Below, piece after piece: positions 1 through 11,940 of a stretch of 64,000 nt of DNA. The DNA lies in assembly GCF_921293095.1 (NCBI RefSeq), contig NC_060248.1, positions 130,336,972 to 130,400,971 on the forward strand, given 5' to 3'. Source of the DNA: Ischnura elegans (lineage: Eukaryota; Arthropoda; Insecta; Odonata; Coenagrionidae). The notes beneath the pieces are model-generated. The model saw only the letters and a program-made list of their open reading frames with translations. It searched no databases and had not been told where the DNA came from. How positions within the stretch are numbered: position 1 is the first letter of the stretch; every line of letters starts with the position of its first letter. Position numbers and translations under genes: made by a program.

Positions 1-727
1 GTGTTTAACATCAAACCTTCACCCATTTTTTGGACTTCAAAAAAATGGAAAATTTAAGAAGAAATACAAGAGGAACCTTAGAACATATTGAAGCCCTGAT
101 GATGGTTTACAATAAACAGAAACGTTTGCTATAACTTATCTGCATAATATACATTGACCTACACTCCAAGAAATATTTTAACATGAGTTTTTATTTCACC
201 AGCTTCATGATCAATGTGTAAAAATAGTTGATGAATACCTAAAACCCGCTTCCCTATACGCATAACAAACCTCGGATGTACCAAATATCATATTATTATT
301 ATTTTTTCATTGCTTACGAAGCGTTTAGTCTCACAGAGCCATTGTCTGGTAAATGATCAAATAATGGCTTTGTCCAGATGCCCTTGTACAAGATTAAAAT
401 AAATTAAAATAATTTTGGAAATGTGCAAATACATTTTATTTTAATACGTCGAACTTCCACTATATCACACTTGAATTTTAAATACCTCGGTTGAATTTAA
501 TTGATGAATATCTAAAAGCCACTTGTCCACGCATTTCAGGCATCAGACGTATATTATCGCCTTATGGTATTGGATGCCAGCAAGGCGCCGCGGAAAGTAA
601 AGAGCCGACCCCTAAAACCCGCCCCTGGACCCGAGGAAAGTATATTCAACCGATGCGTCGGGAAATAGTCAGATCACTACCACACACAGAGATGTATTAG
701 TGGGTAGTATCACCCACAAAATACTCT

Positions 728-771
728 ATTTTACAACTATTATGCTCTAGTAAGCATAATAGTTGTAAAAT
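728..771. repeat. Perfect 19-bp hairpin
   Basis: Arms at 728-746 and 753-771 are perfectly complementary (starting ATTTTACAACTATTATGC) around a 6-nt loop. The pairing stops cleanly at both outer ends. It may be the core of a small inverted-repeat element or a structured transcript. The stem is shorter than a typical microRNA precursor. Confidence 0.8.
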
Positions 772-2652
772 TTCTTCTCTATCTCTTGATTTATGCGTCC
801 ATTAAAAAACATCGAGTGTAGGTAGTAATTTTGAATGTGGAATCGATTGTTAAATTGAACGTCGCTCTCGTGTTTTTACTCATAGATATCTCTTTTTGCG
901 GTTCCTCGAGACATCGTGTTAGTGTTTTTTTTAAAGCTCTATTGTTGTATTTATTCCACTTGCTCTAAGTGTTGGAGGATTCATCCAAATATGAAGTAGC
1001 AATAATTATGGACCTACAAAATAAATTTCTGGGTGATGATCCCTCTTAAAATCGTATCAGCTTCGTTAAAGAAGCCATGAGATGTATGTGCTGTACCGTT
1101 ATTTGAGTCTTTATCTGCAGCCCTGAAGATGGAATTCATTAAATTCCGACGCGTTGACAAGGAATCCTTTTTATAATCGCCCAATCTACACTCGATTTTT
1201 TCAATTTCGTCACAAAATAGTCGTAGAGAGAGGCTGCTATTCCTGGCGTAGGTACCTACCTTTTGGGCTGAGATGGAAGTTTGTTGCTTCGGCGGTGATT
1301 GTACTGTATATAAGTCCTCTTTTCTGTTTCTCTCTCTCGTGGGCTGTTCTCGGTTTCTTCACCCCTTTCTTTACCTCTCTTCGGCAGTGACTGACCAATG
1401 GCTCGCCCCCCCGCCACGCTTCTTATATCCCATCGTCAGCGGATGGCTTAGCCCTCCCCACTCCTTCTGCTATCGTTCTGAGCCTTCCCTCTCGCGTTCC
1501 AAATATCCCTCTCGCCCTTGTTTCCACTCAAGGCCTTAGTGGGCTGCCGAATAACTTACACCCTTTGCTTTGTTCAATCATTCGAACAAATGAATATGAA
1601 TGTCTTTTGTGTATTTTCTAACAACGACCTTTCCACGCCGTTTGTGGATTATGGCATAAGCTTAATGCTTAGCTCTAAGCCTTAGCTATATACAGAAAAA
1701 TCTGTTGAATATTTTTAAGTATGGAATATTCTTACACTTCTGTAGGAACAGTAAATCATGGTTTCGCTAATAGTGTTTAAAATAATTTTATCGGAATTCC
1801 GGACGACTTATAACCCGGTTCTCAGTAATTTTGAGAGCTGTGTCCACTGGACTTTATGGTCCAGTTTTCTCAGCGTAATGCCTAAAAACCAGCTTAACTC
1901 TACGAAAACTTCTATCCATGGTATCACATGCCCCCAACTATTCACAAAGTTTTAATACATGGAGCGGGAATTTGAAATTTGACATTCTTCCTATAGACAG
2001 CTTTACGCAGAGGCGTTGGAAGCATGGCACAGGGGTATAAGAAGATAACGTGAAAAACATACTAGAAAAGTGACTAGGATTGCCACAAACCATGACCTTG
2101 ACACTAGGCTTCAGCTTACATCAGATCCTTTCATTTCTTGTTCTGCGGGGGTTAACCTTAAGGTATAAATAACCAGGGAAATGAAAAATCTTCTAATTTA
2201 ATAAGAAAATGTTTTGGAATATGAAAAGTCTTCATCTTCTGACCTAAAAAAGAAATTAAAGCGGCATACCTCAGTTTTTGAGCAATTAGCAATAAAATAT
2301 TTGTTAATGATATTTTATATATTATTACGTTTCAATGAACAAAATTTCAAGTTGAAGGGCATAATAATCATAATACCTATCATAATTTACCTTTTGCGCA
2401 GCTCTGCGATAGCTTTAAAATGGTTACTAATAATAATAGAAGAAATTCTATCTTTCCCCTGATGTTCCCGTAGAAAAAATATTTCGACCTGCCCCTGGCA
2501 ACTCTGCATCCCGCACCAATTATTATAATTTTTCAATTGTCATTGGCCATTTAAACAATATTGTGGACTTCATCGTCATAAATAAGTTTCACTGCGTCTT
2601 TCAAACACACAAATCGCAAAAATGTTCATCAATTTATCAATGCTTAAGACTG

Positions 2653-2694
2653 CATCGATTTTTGGCCAGCTTTTTTCGATTCCAGCCCATTGTG
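2653..2694 (-). mobile_element. Isolated Transib-like terminus
   Basis: Read on the minus strand from 2694, the sequence starts CACAATGGGCTGGAATCG and continues with AAAAAAGCTGG. The 36791-38653 element starts CACAGTGGTCGGAAATCG, then AAAAACGCCGG. The shared pattern is CACARTGG, four variable bases, then ATCG-RAAAA-GCYGG. This places a diverged Transib-type end here with the element body extending to the left. No partner end was found, so the element is truncated or its other end is unrecognisable. Confidence 0.5.
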
Positions 2695-5596
2695 CTGTGG
2701 CGTGGACTTTCTTATCCCATTCCTTCCATCTCAATTCCTGGAGGCGTTGTCGGGCTCTCACACGACCACCGAGAGAGAAGGCCTGAGCGCTCCGTCGAGA
2801 CGTCAAGAGTTGTAGGCGGACGGAGGGAGGTAGGAAGACTGCCGCTGAGAGCGCCGGTTTGCGAGGAATGCGTAAGAAAACCAAACGATACGTAAACAGA
2901 CATTTCTCCGGCTACGATTTCCCTTAAATAACAACAACATATGTACTTATATTTAAATGATGTTAACAGTATATCCTTACCTCAGAGAAGCATAATTGTT
3001 TCGAATGGACAAACGCCTTCGCCGGAAAATCTTCTTCGCACAGAAGCAACTTGCTTCCAAATGCAATCGAAACCTCGAGAATATCATCAAAAGTCTTACA
3101 TTCTGTAAAACATTTTTTACGCATCAGTAGTACTTATAACATCGAAGTCATAGGATTTTCTATATCTTTCACGGGGCTTCTATTTTTTCAGCATCATTAA
3201 ACGATGATAAAATAAAAAAGTTATGTTCTTACACATGCGCAAGATTAGGATAAAACTAGATTGTGATTCTGTTAAATTACATAGGGATTGTTTTGATTAG
3301 ACCTATCTGCAAACTATAATTTCATGGCAATTTATGCACTTAATGGGGTGAATTGTAACCTTTCAAGAAACGGTGAACTAGGATTTGCTGCTTTAAAGTA
3401 CCTGGGGAGATTGTTTTGAATGGAAAAATACCATATCCTACCTGATAACACATAAATGTAGCATATAATGCATTCAGTTGGGAAAATAATAATTTTTCTG
3501 ATCGATCCATATGCGAATGGACAGAGTCAAGGCTTTAGAGTAATGGTCAAGAATGATGAGAAGGGGAGATGGGGGGAAATGGGGGAGAAGGATGTGGATA
3601 AGCTATACTCAGCCTTGGTGGATTGGTGAAGAGAGATACTGCCTTCCTGTTGATGGATTTGTTGTCAATTATAACACAAACCACATCCTGACCAACTTTT
3701 TCGAGACCAATGATGAATTTCTTCAGAATATCTTTTAGAACACTGGCAAAATATGGACATCTTTAAATCTCTCGCGGTGGTCGTGGCTCTCATCGCCGCA
3801 GCGATTCCTTTCCTTTTTTCCTTCCACTGTCCACCCTCTCCTGAGGTGTGCGCATGTAGAACTCTCGGAATTAAGTCCCGTCCCTCAGGAATCTAACCCC
3901 GCGAGCCCGGCCTGGGTACTCGTTTCTGCTGTAACCATTAGCAAATTTTCCAAGTCCATCGGTATCGAGTAGTGGGCAAAATTTTTGTCATCACTTTAGT
4001 AATTCAATTTTAGCTTATGCCAAATGTGAAGCATAGTATCAAATGCAATGGAAATGAACAATCGCAGTGTCATAATTTCTTCTATACAAACTATTCGTTT
4101 TTCCGCGAACGCGCATCGCTTGTTACGTTGGTTAAAATATGATGTTATTATATCCCGGCGGGTTATTTGCGTCAAGTCCTCTCAGGATTTTTACCGGTTC
4201 AATTTGTTGTATATTCACCGTTAACATTTCAAAAGATGACTCGTCCATCGTCATCAGGGTGAATTAATGAGATGTTGATGTTTACGGAGATTTTATCTCA
4301 ACTTTTTTTTGTTCTGTCATACTTATTCATTCACCATTATGACGATGGGGGAGTTTTCTGTAAAAACGTTGATGGTATATCACGAATTTTGCCGGTGCAA
4401 ACCCCGATAAAACTTTAAGAAAAATGTTTGAAAAAAAATCTGACGATATTTTCGTTGGCTTTTGTTCATAAAGTGATCTAGTTGTGGTCTCCAACATACT
4501 CCTAAAGTAATTTAATGAAATATTATCGACCTACGCACAATATGGGAAATCACCACGCACCCTTCATTGACCTATCACCCTTCTTGATTTATCTCTGGGA
4601 ATTGACATGTTTACTACCTTCTATTTTTTTCTATTTTCCACAATGTCATGCGCTTGAAATGAATATAAGTTTTGTATAATTTCAAATTGCATGCGCAAAT
4701 ATTTTGTCATGCGAATTGGAAGTAATAGCCTTTCCCAAACAAATGTCGATTGATTATCAAAAAAACAAAAATGAATTATGTTTTTTTTTTCACGAAAGGT
4801 ATACGAAAAATATTTGTGAAACTAGCTAACTCAATAGTTTCCTAATAGTGCCCCACATAGTAAACATGAATCCAGATGTGGATAAGTGACACCTTTGGAT
4901 GGGTCATACAAATAGACTTTAGCCTTTCGTATAAAAATGCAATACTTCAAAACATCACAACAGACCCGTCCAACAAAGGCAAACGATTTGTGAACCTCAA
5001 TAACATAACCTTCCATTTATTTCCAGCCTTTATATCAACTCACCAACCTGTCTGTTTGTCTGTTTGTTTGTCTGGTACAAATCTTGTAACTCAAATTTGA
5101 CTCACTTCCTGTGAAGCTAAAACGCTGAAATTTTGCACACTTCTTCATTTCCGATGACAATACATGAAAATATAACTTTTTCTCTCCAACCCCCCTTTAA
5201 CCACCCCCCAGTCAACCTATAGCCCCCCAAAACATGTTTTTGATCTAAGAAGTTCCAAATGGTCGATTTTCGGCTTATTTCTGTAATATGTTACTCTTTT
5301 TAACCTTCACACATAAATACAAACGAATATTTACACTACAATCACATTTCTATGTGTTAGTTACCAATCAGAGAATTAATTTACGCAACCTAACTAATAC
5401 ATATACGTTCTTTACTCATAACCTTTCCTTATTTTTTGTACACACTACACGAATCTTTAAAATTTTCTCATTTATTCACATATACATTTAATTTGTGAAA
5501 ACTGTACAACAGCTAATTATGATCTTCATATATTTATTAACAATTGTAAGGTTTTGTAAATGTTTGAATATTGTTTTACCGTTACATAAAACGTAC

Positions 5597-5707
5597 GGGG
5601 TGGCATTTTTAACATAGGGGGGTGGCATTTTTAACATAGGGGGTGGCATTTTTAACATAGGGGTAGGCATTTAAAAGCATAGGGGTGGCATTTTGAAACA
5701 TAGGGGG
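5597..5707. repeat. Short minisatellite, about 24-bp unit, five copies
   Basis: About five head-to-tail units based on GGTGGCATTTTTAACATAGG run through this segment. The later units are degenerate, with TAGGCATTTAAAAGCATA and GGCATTTTGAAACATA variants. A repetitive proline-rich reading frame on the opposite strand is a by-product of the repeat, not a gene. Confidence 0.85.
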
Positions 5708-5913
5708 CTTACCATTCACTGAAAATTTAATAAATATAGTGACTTTTTTAATACGTCACTTTTGGTTTTTCGGGGTCACTGAGTTTTTTTGCTTTGTGTC
5801 ATATATAAACGTTGCTCATCCCCTGTAATCTAAATATAAAGGCTGGTTTAAAAAAAAAAATTTTTATAAGAGCTTATGATAACATTTAGACGGAACTTAC
5901 TTAATGACAACTA

Positions 5914-7237
5914 CGGGTCATCCGGAAAGTAGTACCCATTCGTGCCGCATGAAGTGCTGACGACGCGAGTAGCCGCTGGACAAGGTCAGATAGCTTCAGT
6001 GGCTTGTCTGCCTTCTCTGAGCCAAGTTGCGTGACGCTAGCATTGCCTGTGTTGTTTTTGTGATTGTTTACAATGTTTAAAAAAATTGAGAACACCGCCA
6101 GTTGTGAAGTGAGGGCAGTGATTAAATTCCTCAATGCAAGAAACGTTCGCCCATGTGATATTCATCGCCAATTAAAGGAGGTGTATGGAGACAATGTAAT
6201 GGACGAGTCGTCTGTTCGGCGGTGGTGTCGCAACATCAACATGGGGAGGGGGAACACACACGACGATGAGCGTTCGGGGAGACCGTCTGTCATTACAGAC
6301 CAACTGGTGAGCTCAGTTGACGAATTCGTGAGGAACGATCGGCGCGTCACAATTGATGACATCTGTGAACATTTTCCCAATGTTTCTCGAACAATTGTTC
6401 ATGAAATTGTTAAAGACCATCTGCATTATGCAAAAATTTGTGCAAGATGGGTCCCTCGCATGCTTACAGATGAGCACAAAACCAAGCGTATGGCTGCAGC
6501 ACTGACGTTTTTGGGACGTTATTCTGATGAAGGAGACTTTCTTGAATCGCATAATTACTGGTGACGAAACATGGGTTTGTTATGCATCACCTGAGAGTAA
6601 ACGACAGTCAATGGAGTGGCATCATGCTCATTCACCAAACAAACCAAAAAAATTCAAGACAGTTCTGTCCACCAGGAAACTCATGGCAACCATTTTCTGG
6701 GATCGACGAGGTGTATTGCTTATTGATTTTATGGCCCGTGGAGACACTATTAATGCCAATGCGTATTGTGAAACATTAAAGAAATTACGGCGGGCAATAC
6801 AAAATCGGCGGCGAGGTCTATTGTCTACTGGTGTCATTCTCGTTCATGACAATGCCAGGCCTAATGCAGCTGGGATAACACGAAAACTTTTGCAGCAATT
6901 CAAATGGGAAACTTTCGACCATCCACCGTATAGCCCGGACTTGGCCCCTTCAGATTTTCATCTCTCTACAAAGCTTAAAGACTTTTTGGCGGGAAAAAGA
7001 TTTGACAGCGATGAAGAACTTAAAGAAGGAGTGACCCTGTATCTCAATGAGCTGGCGGCGGAGGACTATGCAGCAGGAATACAGAAACTTGTCACACGTT
7101 ATGACAAATGCCTTTGCTTGGAGATTATGTTGAGAAGTAGTTTAAAGTATCCTCTTTCAAATAAAATTTTTTATGTTTGTTAATATTTACTTTTGTGTCT
7201 TTATTTCACGAACGGGTACTACTTTCCGGATGACCCA
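5914..7237 (+). mobile_element. Complete mariner-family DNA transposon
   Basis: The element is bounded by ~30-bp terminal inverted repeats. The left repeat starts GGGTCATCCGGAAAG at 5915 and the right repeat ends with its complement at 7236; by eye they differ at one position over 30 bp. It encodes a single mariner transposase between the ends, with a polyadenylation-like AATAAA near 7161. Tc1/mariner elements move by cut-and-paste into TA. A TA lies just outside the left end (5912-5913) and another four bases beyond the right end (7241-7242), so the exact outermost bases are uncertain. The size of about 1.3 kb is normal for the family. Confidence 0.93.
6073..7183 (+). pseudogene. Mariner transposase, frameshifted (D,D34D)
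   Basis: This is a Tc1/mariner transposase, the enzyme that binds the element's inverted repeats and catalyses excision and insertion. The ATG at 6073 opens an N-terminal helix-turn-helix region that includes the family motifs WCRNINMG and DDERSGRPS. The first frame runs to 6564. The remainder continues in another frame to 7183, so there is a frameshift near 6535-6545, just before ITGDETW. Catalytic motifs are all present: GDETW, then HDNARPN, then YSPDLAPSD. Thirty-four residues separate the second and third aspartates, the mariner D34D spacing. With the frameshift the copy cannot make a full protein, but otherwise it is well preserved, so the insertion is probably not ancient. Confidence 0.93.
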
Positions 7238-7764
7238 TGGTATATTCGTATATTACAAAGGTATGAATAAATAGCGATATCCGGTACCAACATTTAAAAA
7301 AGAAAATACAGTCTTAAGGGTAATTGAAGTAATTATTTTTTTTTAGCAATCTGCATCATGTGCAAATTATATTTCGATGTTGTAATATTGTTTCTTTCGC
7401 TTTTGTTGGCAGAGCATCATATACCACACATCAGACAAGCAATATTAGCAAGTAACACAACATCGAATACCTTAATCTTAATCACAACTTCCTCAAATAA
7501 AAAGATTAATACGACAACAACAAACTGCGTACCGATTGCCTCCATCCTTGGAACTTTAATTAAGTGAGAATTGAGCATTTACAGTCTTCACTTGTTTCCA
7601 CACTTCTTTCATTGGTGGAGACACGTCAAAAGACTTCTAACTTCGGGTATATTCGGCATTTCCCTGTTTGGGAAGGAGAGAAACCGTACCGACTGGTTAT
7701 GATCCCGACGACAGTACAGAATCTGTGGAAGAGCCTTCGTCGGTAGGGAAACCGTTGTCGGTAC
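7238..7764. other. No gene seen; flank with TACCGAC/GTCGGTA palindromes
   Basis: No coding sequence is recognised. From about 7686 the DNA contains repeated CCGAC and GTCGG half-sites (CCGTACCGAC, CGTCGGTAGG, TTGTCGGTACG) and the word GTACAGAAT. Similar half-sites are found around the Transib insertion at 36747-38790 and beside other repeats. It may be part of a small palindromic repeat family into which the next element inserted. Confidence 0.4.
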
Positions 7765-8437
7765 GAATAGGGTGGTTGCCTATTATTTTTTTTATTGCCT
7801 AAATCGAAAGATTATTACTCCTGGAGTACGTATTTCACTCTTTTAGATTTTTAAATGACGATATCTAATATTATGCGATTAAATGAAAAGTGAAAATTTT
7901 CAAGCGCGCGAAAACGCGACGGCTAAGTATGAAGGCTGGGAAAACGCCGTGTGACGACATTCTGGTTCTCGCTGCCGCAAAGTGAGGTGACCTTGGGGCG
8001 AGAATGTGTGCGCCGCTGAGATGCAGGCTGCTAGCAGGTAGCAGAGTACCCTGCAAGCTGGTAGCGCTTGGTTCAAATAAGAATTTTTAATACCTTATCA
8101 AACGCAGGAAACTTTCCGACCATAGGCAGTTTTAATTGGTGATTATTAAGACATGTTTCCCTGAGCTCTGTGCCTCATGCATACATTGGTAATCTCAGAC
8201 GATGTAAAACTCCTATCTACTAGTATAAAAACTAGGTCCCTGTGGCGTCACGTGGAGTGGCATCGCATGGGCGCCAATCTGGCCTTTTTCAAATGAGGAT
8301 AAAATTGACCATTCCCATTCGTCTAAACTGGAATTTCTGAAAACCAAATAATTTGTATATTATGAATACAGTAATGGTGGGTAACGAATCGCAATCAATG
8401 CATTTCGTTTTCTTTGATGAAGGAAACTATCCTATTG
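7765..8437 (-). mobile_element. ~660-bp AATAGGG inverted-repeat element, copy 1
   Basis: This non-coding element ends in AATAGGGTGGTTGCC on the left and GGAAACTATCCTATTG on the right. It is one of four copies in the window, inverted relative to the copies at 21795, 29608 and 42852. Internal landmarks shared by all copies are the poly-T/AAATCGAAAG segment near one end, TACTCCTGGAGTA-like words, GCGCGAAAACGCGACGGC, AAGCGCT and a CACGTGACGTCAC-type site about 185 bp from the other end (here decayed to TGGCGTCACGTGG). The short reading frames it contains are not conserved genes. I infer a non-autonomous relative of the THAP transposon at 55322-58214. Confidence 0.85.
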
Positions 8438-9073
8438 TTGTCCAGTCAATGGGCTCGAAATATAAACCGATCGGTACGGCACCGACGAAATACAGAATGT
8501 TTCATGATAACGGCCGTCGAGTTCGTTCCAAACGAGGATAGAATTGAAAAAAAATCTCACCTGGTGGACAACCCGAGAAATGTTCATTCAGATTACGTAT
8601 ACTTTAGAAATCTCGAGAAGAATTTATTCAACTCATGTGCCTGGCAAGCACGAGATAATTTTTAATAAATACTATAATTGTTCGATAGTGCTAGGATATG
8701 AATAAAGTTTGGGCAAAATCCGATGTAGTGTTCGTCATAGCACAGAAATCATGGTAGAAATAAAAATTCGTCTAATTACTGGAGTACTTTTGGGTTATTA
8801 GCTAGTGAACTAATTGAATGAAGTCAATTGACGTTATTACCATGAATATTGCTCTACGGTCGGCTAAAATAGCTGAAAAAAGTGTAATTTAAAATTATTA
8901 GGATTCATGAAGATTTCACGCCAGGTTTATAAATGCCAATGTTTCGGCGGCTACCTTCTGCCACTGTCATCAGGGGCAAAAAGGAAAGAGAGGATCATGG
9001 AAAAACATCAACGTAAATAGCAGCAACGTTATTGCGAGGCCTTCCGCAGTGATTAGCGGATGTTATCATGGTT
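8438..9073. other. No gene seen
   Basis: AT-rich DNA without a recognised coding sequence. A hammerhead-like motif lies on the minus strand at 8941-8973 (CTGATGA core, then CCGAAAC) and is described under findings. The first ~80 bp carry more CCGAC/GTCGG half-sites like those left of copy 1. Confidence 0.5.
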
Positions 9074-10072
9074 TCCGGTATTACACAGCATAGATATAAT
9101 GCTTGGTTCTTTCTCGGCGAACAATAGAAGTAAAGATATTTTGGGTTATGCACCGAGCTATGTCCTCCATGTCTCCTTTCGATGTTTCGATGAGCAACTT
9201 GCCCATCGTCTTCAGGGATTCAGGAATCCAATACCATTTCGTCTTTGCATGTGGTATGTGGTATACAAAAATCCGTGGTTGAGAACGGTTCAGCGTCTCC
9301 TGATTGGCTGCCAGTCACCTCAGATTTTCCTGAGGTGGTCCCATGTATAGCTCATGCTGTAGCCACACTGTCTGAGGGAGGGTGGAGGGGAAGCCTCTAG
9401 CAAGTGTGGATATCTCAGGTCGTACCTCAGCGGCGCGCCGCCCGGTCGGCCTGGCGGCGGTCGCGGCAGCGCATTGCACCATTCAACATAAAACCATCTT
9501 GAGGCCAAATTCGCTAATAATCGCAAGATTTTTCTTTTGCTATAGACTCTATAGACTATGTGCTTTCAATTCGCGTCAAAATCTCCGGGGGGTTCGGAGG
9601 TGCCCAAAACGATATTGCTATTTATATTTAAAAATTCAAGTAAAACAGTGTGGCTACAGCATGAGCTATACATGGGACCACCTCAGGAAAATCTGAGCCA
9701 ATCAGGAGACGCTGAACCGTTCTCAACCACGGAGTTTTGTATACCACATACCCCGAGGCAAAGACGATAGGGTATTGGATTCCTGAATCCCTGAAGACGA
9801 TTGGCAAGTTGCTCATCGAAACATCGGAAGGAGACATGGAGGACATAGCTCGGTGCATAACCCAAAATATCTTTACTTCTATTGTTCGCCGAGAAAGAAT
9901 CAAACATTATATCTATGCTGTGTAATACCGGATATCGCTAATAATCGCAAGATTTTTCTTTTACTATAGACTCTATAGACTATGTGCTTTCAATTCGCGT
10001 CAAAATCTCCGGGGGGTTCGGAGGTGCCCAAAACGATATTGCTATTTATATTTAAAAATTCAAGTAAAACAG
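9074..10072. repeat. Inverted repeat plus 138-bp direct repeats
   Basis: A ~290-bp unit occurs twice in opposite orientation, at 9074-9370 and 9646-9932. The arms are clearly homologous but differ by small indels. A second unit of 138 bp occurs twice in direct orientation, at 9511-9648 and 9935-10072, with one difference seen by eye. The right arm of the inverted repeat sits exactly between the two direct repeats. Each arm of the inverted repeat contains a hammerhead-like motif (CTGAAGA ... CGAAAC). There is no gene. The arrangement suggests insertion with a long target duplication, or unequal recombination within a Penelope-like or satellite unit. Confidence 0.85.
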
Positions 10073-10399
10073 CATAAAGTTTAAACATTTTCATTTCCAA
10101 CTAGAAAACTATGGAAATTTTAAAAAAATCACCAGTATTTGTACGCAAAGGTACCAATTTATGCTCTGTATTTTTTTAATGATCATAAATTATCTGAAAC
10201 CTTTTTTTTATGAAGGTGAACTTCTCAAAAAAATGAGTGATTTTACGCGTCAGGCGTTTTTATCCCGGAGGACTCATGTTTGTCTATTTATACAAACTAC
10301 AATGAGCCACGAAATAGTCGTAGTACTAGCCTATATAATAGATCATATAGTGTAGAATACAAATAGTACTTTCAAAAATTCGTTCAAAAAAGTTGACAA

Positions 10400-10442
10400 A
10401 AAATGACTTTCGACCAGCTTTTTCCGATTTTGAACCACTGTG
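10400..10442 (-). mobile_element. Isolated Transib-like terminus
   Basis: Read on the minus strand from 10442 the sequence starts CACAGTGGTTCAAAATCGG and continues AAAAAGCTGG. It matches the pattern of the complete element at 36791-38653. The five bases outside it (10443-10447) are CGGCG, which fits the GC-rich five-base target sites typical of Transib. The element would extend leftward, but no partner end was found. Confidence 0.5.
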
Positions 10443-10447
10443 CGGCG

Positions 10448-11438
10448 CAGCGTTGCGGGGAAGCGGGGCGGATCGCATTGGGACGAACGATATTCCATAA
10501 GCGCTTAGAGATAGGTAAAAAAAACAGAAATTAGGTCCTGGAGGACTTTAGTTTCACGTTTTTCATATGGAAAGTGATTTTTCAGCTCCAAAAATTCAAT
10601 TGAGGGTCCTCAGTACTTAGGGCCCTTGGGGCACGGGTTGCCGTTATTTTAAAGTCACCAAATTGTAGCGCGTGAATATATATAAACCTCATTTGGATCA
10701 TTTTAATAGTAGGAAAACATAACTTTTCTCAGTTATGAAAAACTAGCTGACCCGGCGAACTTCGTACCGCCTAACAATTAATGAAACATTACAGTTTATT
10801 TCACCATTTATAAATCAAGAGCGGATGTATCGTTTTTAATCATATTTGATTTATTATAGTAAAATAAGGACACCAAATTCAATAAAACTACATAAATGAG
10901 TATCAAAATTGCTCGTCAGAAAGACATATTCTTTATCGAATCTACATAGAGTGGATAGGAGCACGTTTACGCGGATTTTTTCAATGAATTTTCTAACATT
11001 TCAGCTTAAGAAATTTTGTGCATTATGGTTTTATAATGCAGTCAATGAAATAAAAATTATACGCATTCAGTTGTTGGCTATTTGTGCTATTAACCGTAAA
11101 AAAATGTTTTTAGGTATAAGTCTGTTGCGTAAACTTGGCCCGTTCACGGGGCAGGTTAACGCAACGCTAGACCGACGCTTGACTGATGCTCAAAATCGTG
11201 TAAGAAAAGCCCCTATGAAGCAGCATTCGTATCAAATGACTTTAGGCACGCCAGTTATAGTATCTCTGTTTGGAAAAAAATGCACTGCGTAAACGTGCTG
11301 CATGCGTAAACGCACGACGGTGTGCCCTACAAATTCGGGTTTAATGTCTTGCGTCAAACACCTTCTGATAAACAAGTTTTTATTATTATCAGGCGCTAGA
11401 TAAAGCGGATGAAGGTAAATTAATAAAGCGAAGTGAAG
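10448..11438. other. No gene seen
   Basis: AT-rich sequence without a recognisable coding region. A 127-codon open frame on the plus strand at 10909-11292 has no ATG at its start, no recognised domain and no splice context. I treat it as chance. Confidence 0.5.
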
Positions 11439-11673
11439 CAGTGACGCAGTGAGGTTTTTTTTTGGGGATTCCCCAAGAGCTCAGAGAATCTTTTTATAAA
11501 ACAATTTTGTCACTAATATTAGGGGGAGGGATGAGTCACAAACGAAAAATATTTAACTATTCACACAGCCGCAAAACCCACCATTTTGAACCATTTATCT
11601 AAAAAAATGTCTGGGGGAGGGCCCTCAAACCTATCGCTTACCTTGGCGGGTTTTCTGTACCCTACAGACCCAC
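11439..11673 (+). mobile_element. hAT-type MITE, 3'-truncated copy
   Basis: It starts CAGTGACGCAGTGAGG, related to the CAGTGGCGCAGCGAGG start of the complete copy at 41898-42201. It shares internal segments with it, including CCATTTTGAACCAT and GGAGGGCCCT. The far end is missing because another copy in the opposite orientation begins at 11674. Confidence 0.65.
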
Positions 11674-11940
11674 CAGGGGCGCAGCTAGGAATTAAGACTG
11701 GGGGGGTTTAGGTGCAACTAATACCGGGGTGTGTGGGGGTATGGAATACCCACCAGGATAATCGGTAGGTGCGAGATTGATAAATTGCAGAAATTTAAGA
11801 TAAATGGTTCAAAATGGTAGATTTTACGGCTTTCTAAGGGATAACTTATTAATACTTACACTGTTCTATTAGTAATATTTAACCAATAGAGTAAAATGGA
11901 TTAAACTTAAAAATTTCTGTGAGCTCTGGGGGGGGGGGTT
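11674..11940 (-). mobile_element. hAT-type MITE, truncated copy in opposite orientation
   Basis: It starts CAGGGGCGCAGCTAGG, as does the reverse complement of the complete copy at 41898-42201, and can be followed for most of its length: CAACTAATACC, GGTTCAAAATGG, TTTTACGGC and the final GAGCTCTGGGGGG run. It breaks off at about 11940, roughly 40 bp short of the expected second end, exactly where a Harbinger transposase fragment begins. Confidence 0.75.

Larger units (their letters stand above)
1..5596. other. No gene recognised; anonymous AT-rich DNA
   Basis: I see no coding exon with a convincing protein family match in this stretch. Open frames are short and unsupported. It contains a perfect hairpin at 728-771, a pyrimidine-rich tract near 1320-1530, a Transib-like terminus ending at 2694 and two degenerate hammerhead-like motifs near 1121-1158 and 4226-4257. 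These are described separately. It is probably intergenic or intronic DNA made of old repeats. Confidence 0.6.

Noticed and set aside
2563..2903. Open frames of ~100 codons on both strands near 2.6-2.9 kb
   Set aside because: They lie across a Transib-like terminus and GC-rich flank and show no protein family features.
5488..5670. Repetitive proline-rich open frame on minus
   Set aside because: It is the translation of a ~24-bp minisatellite, not a protein gene.
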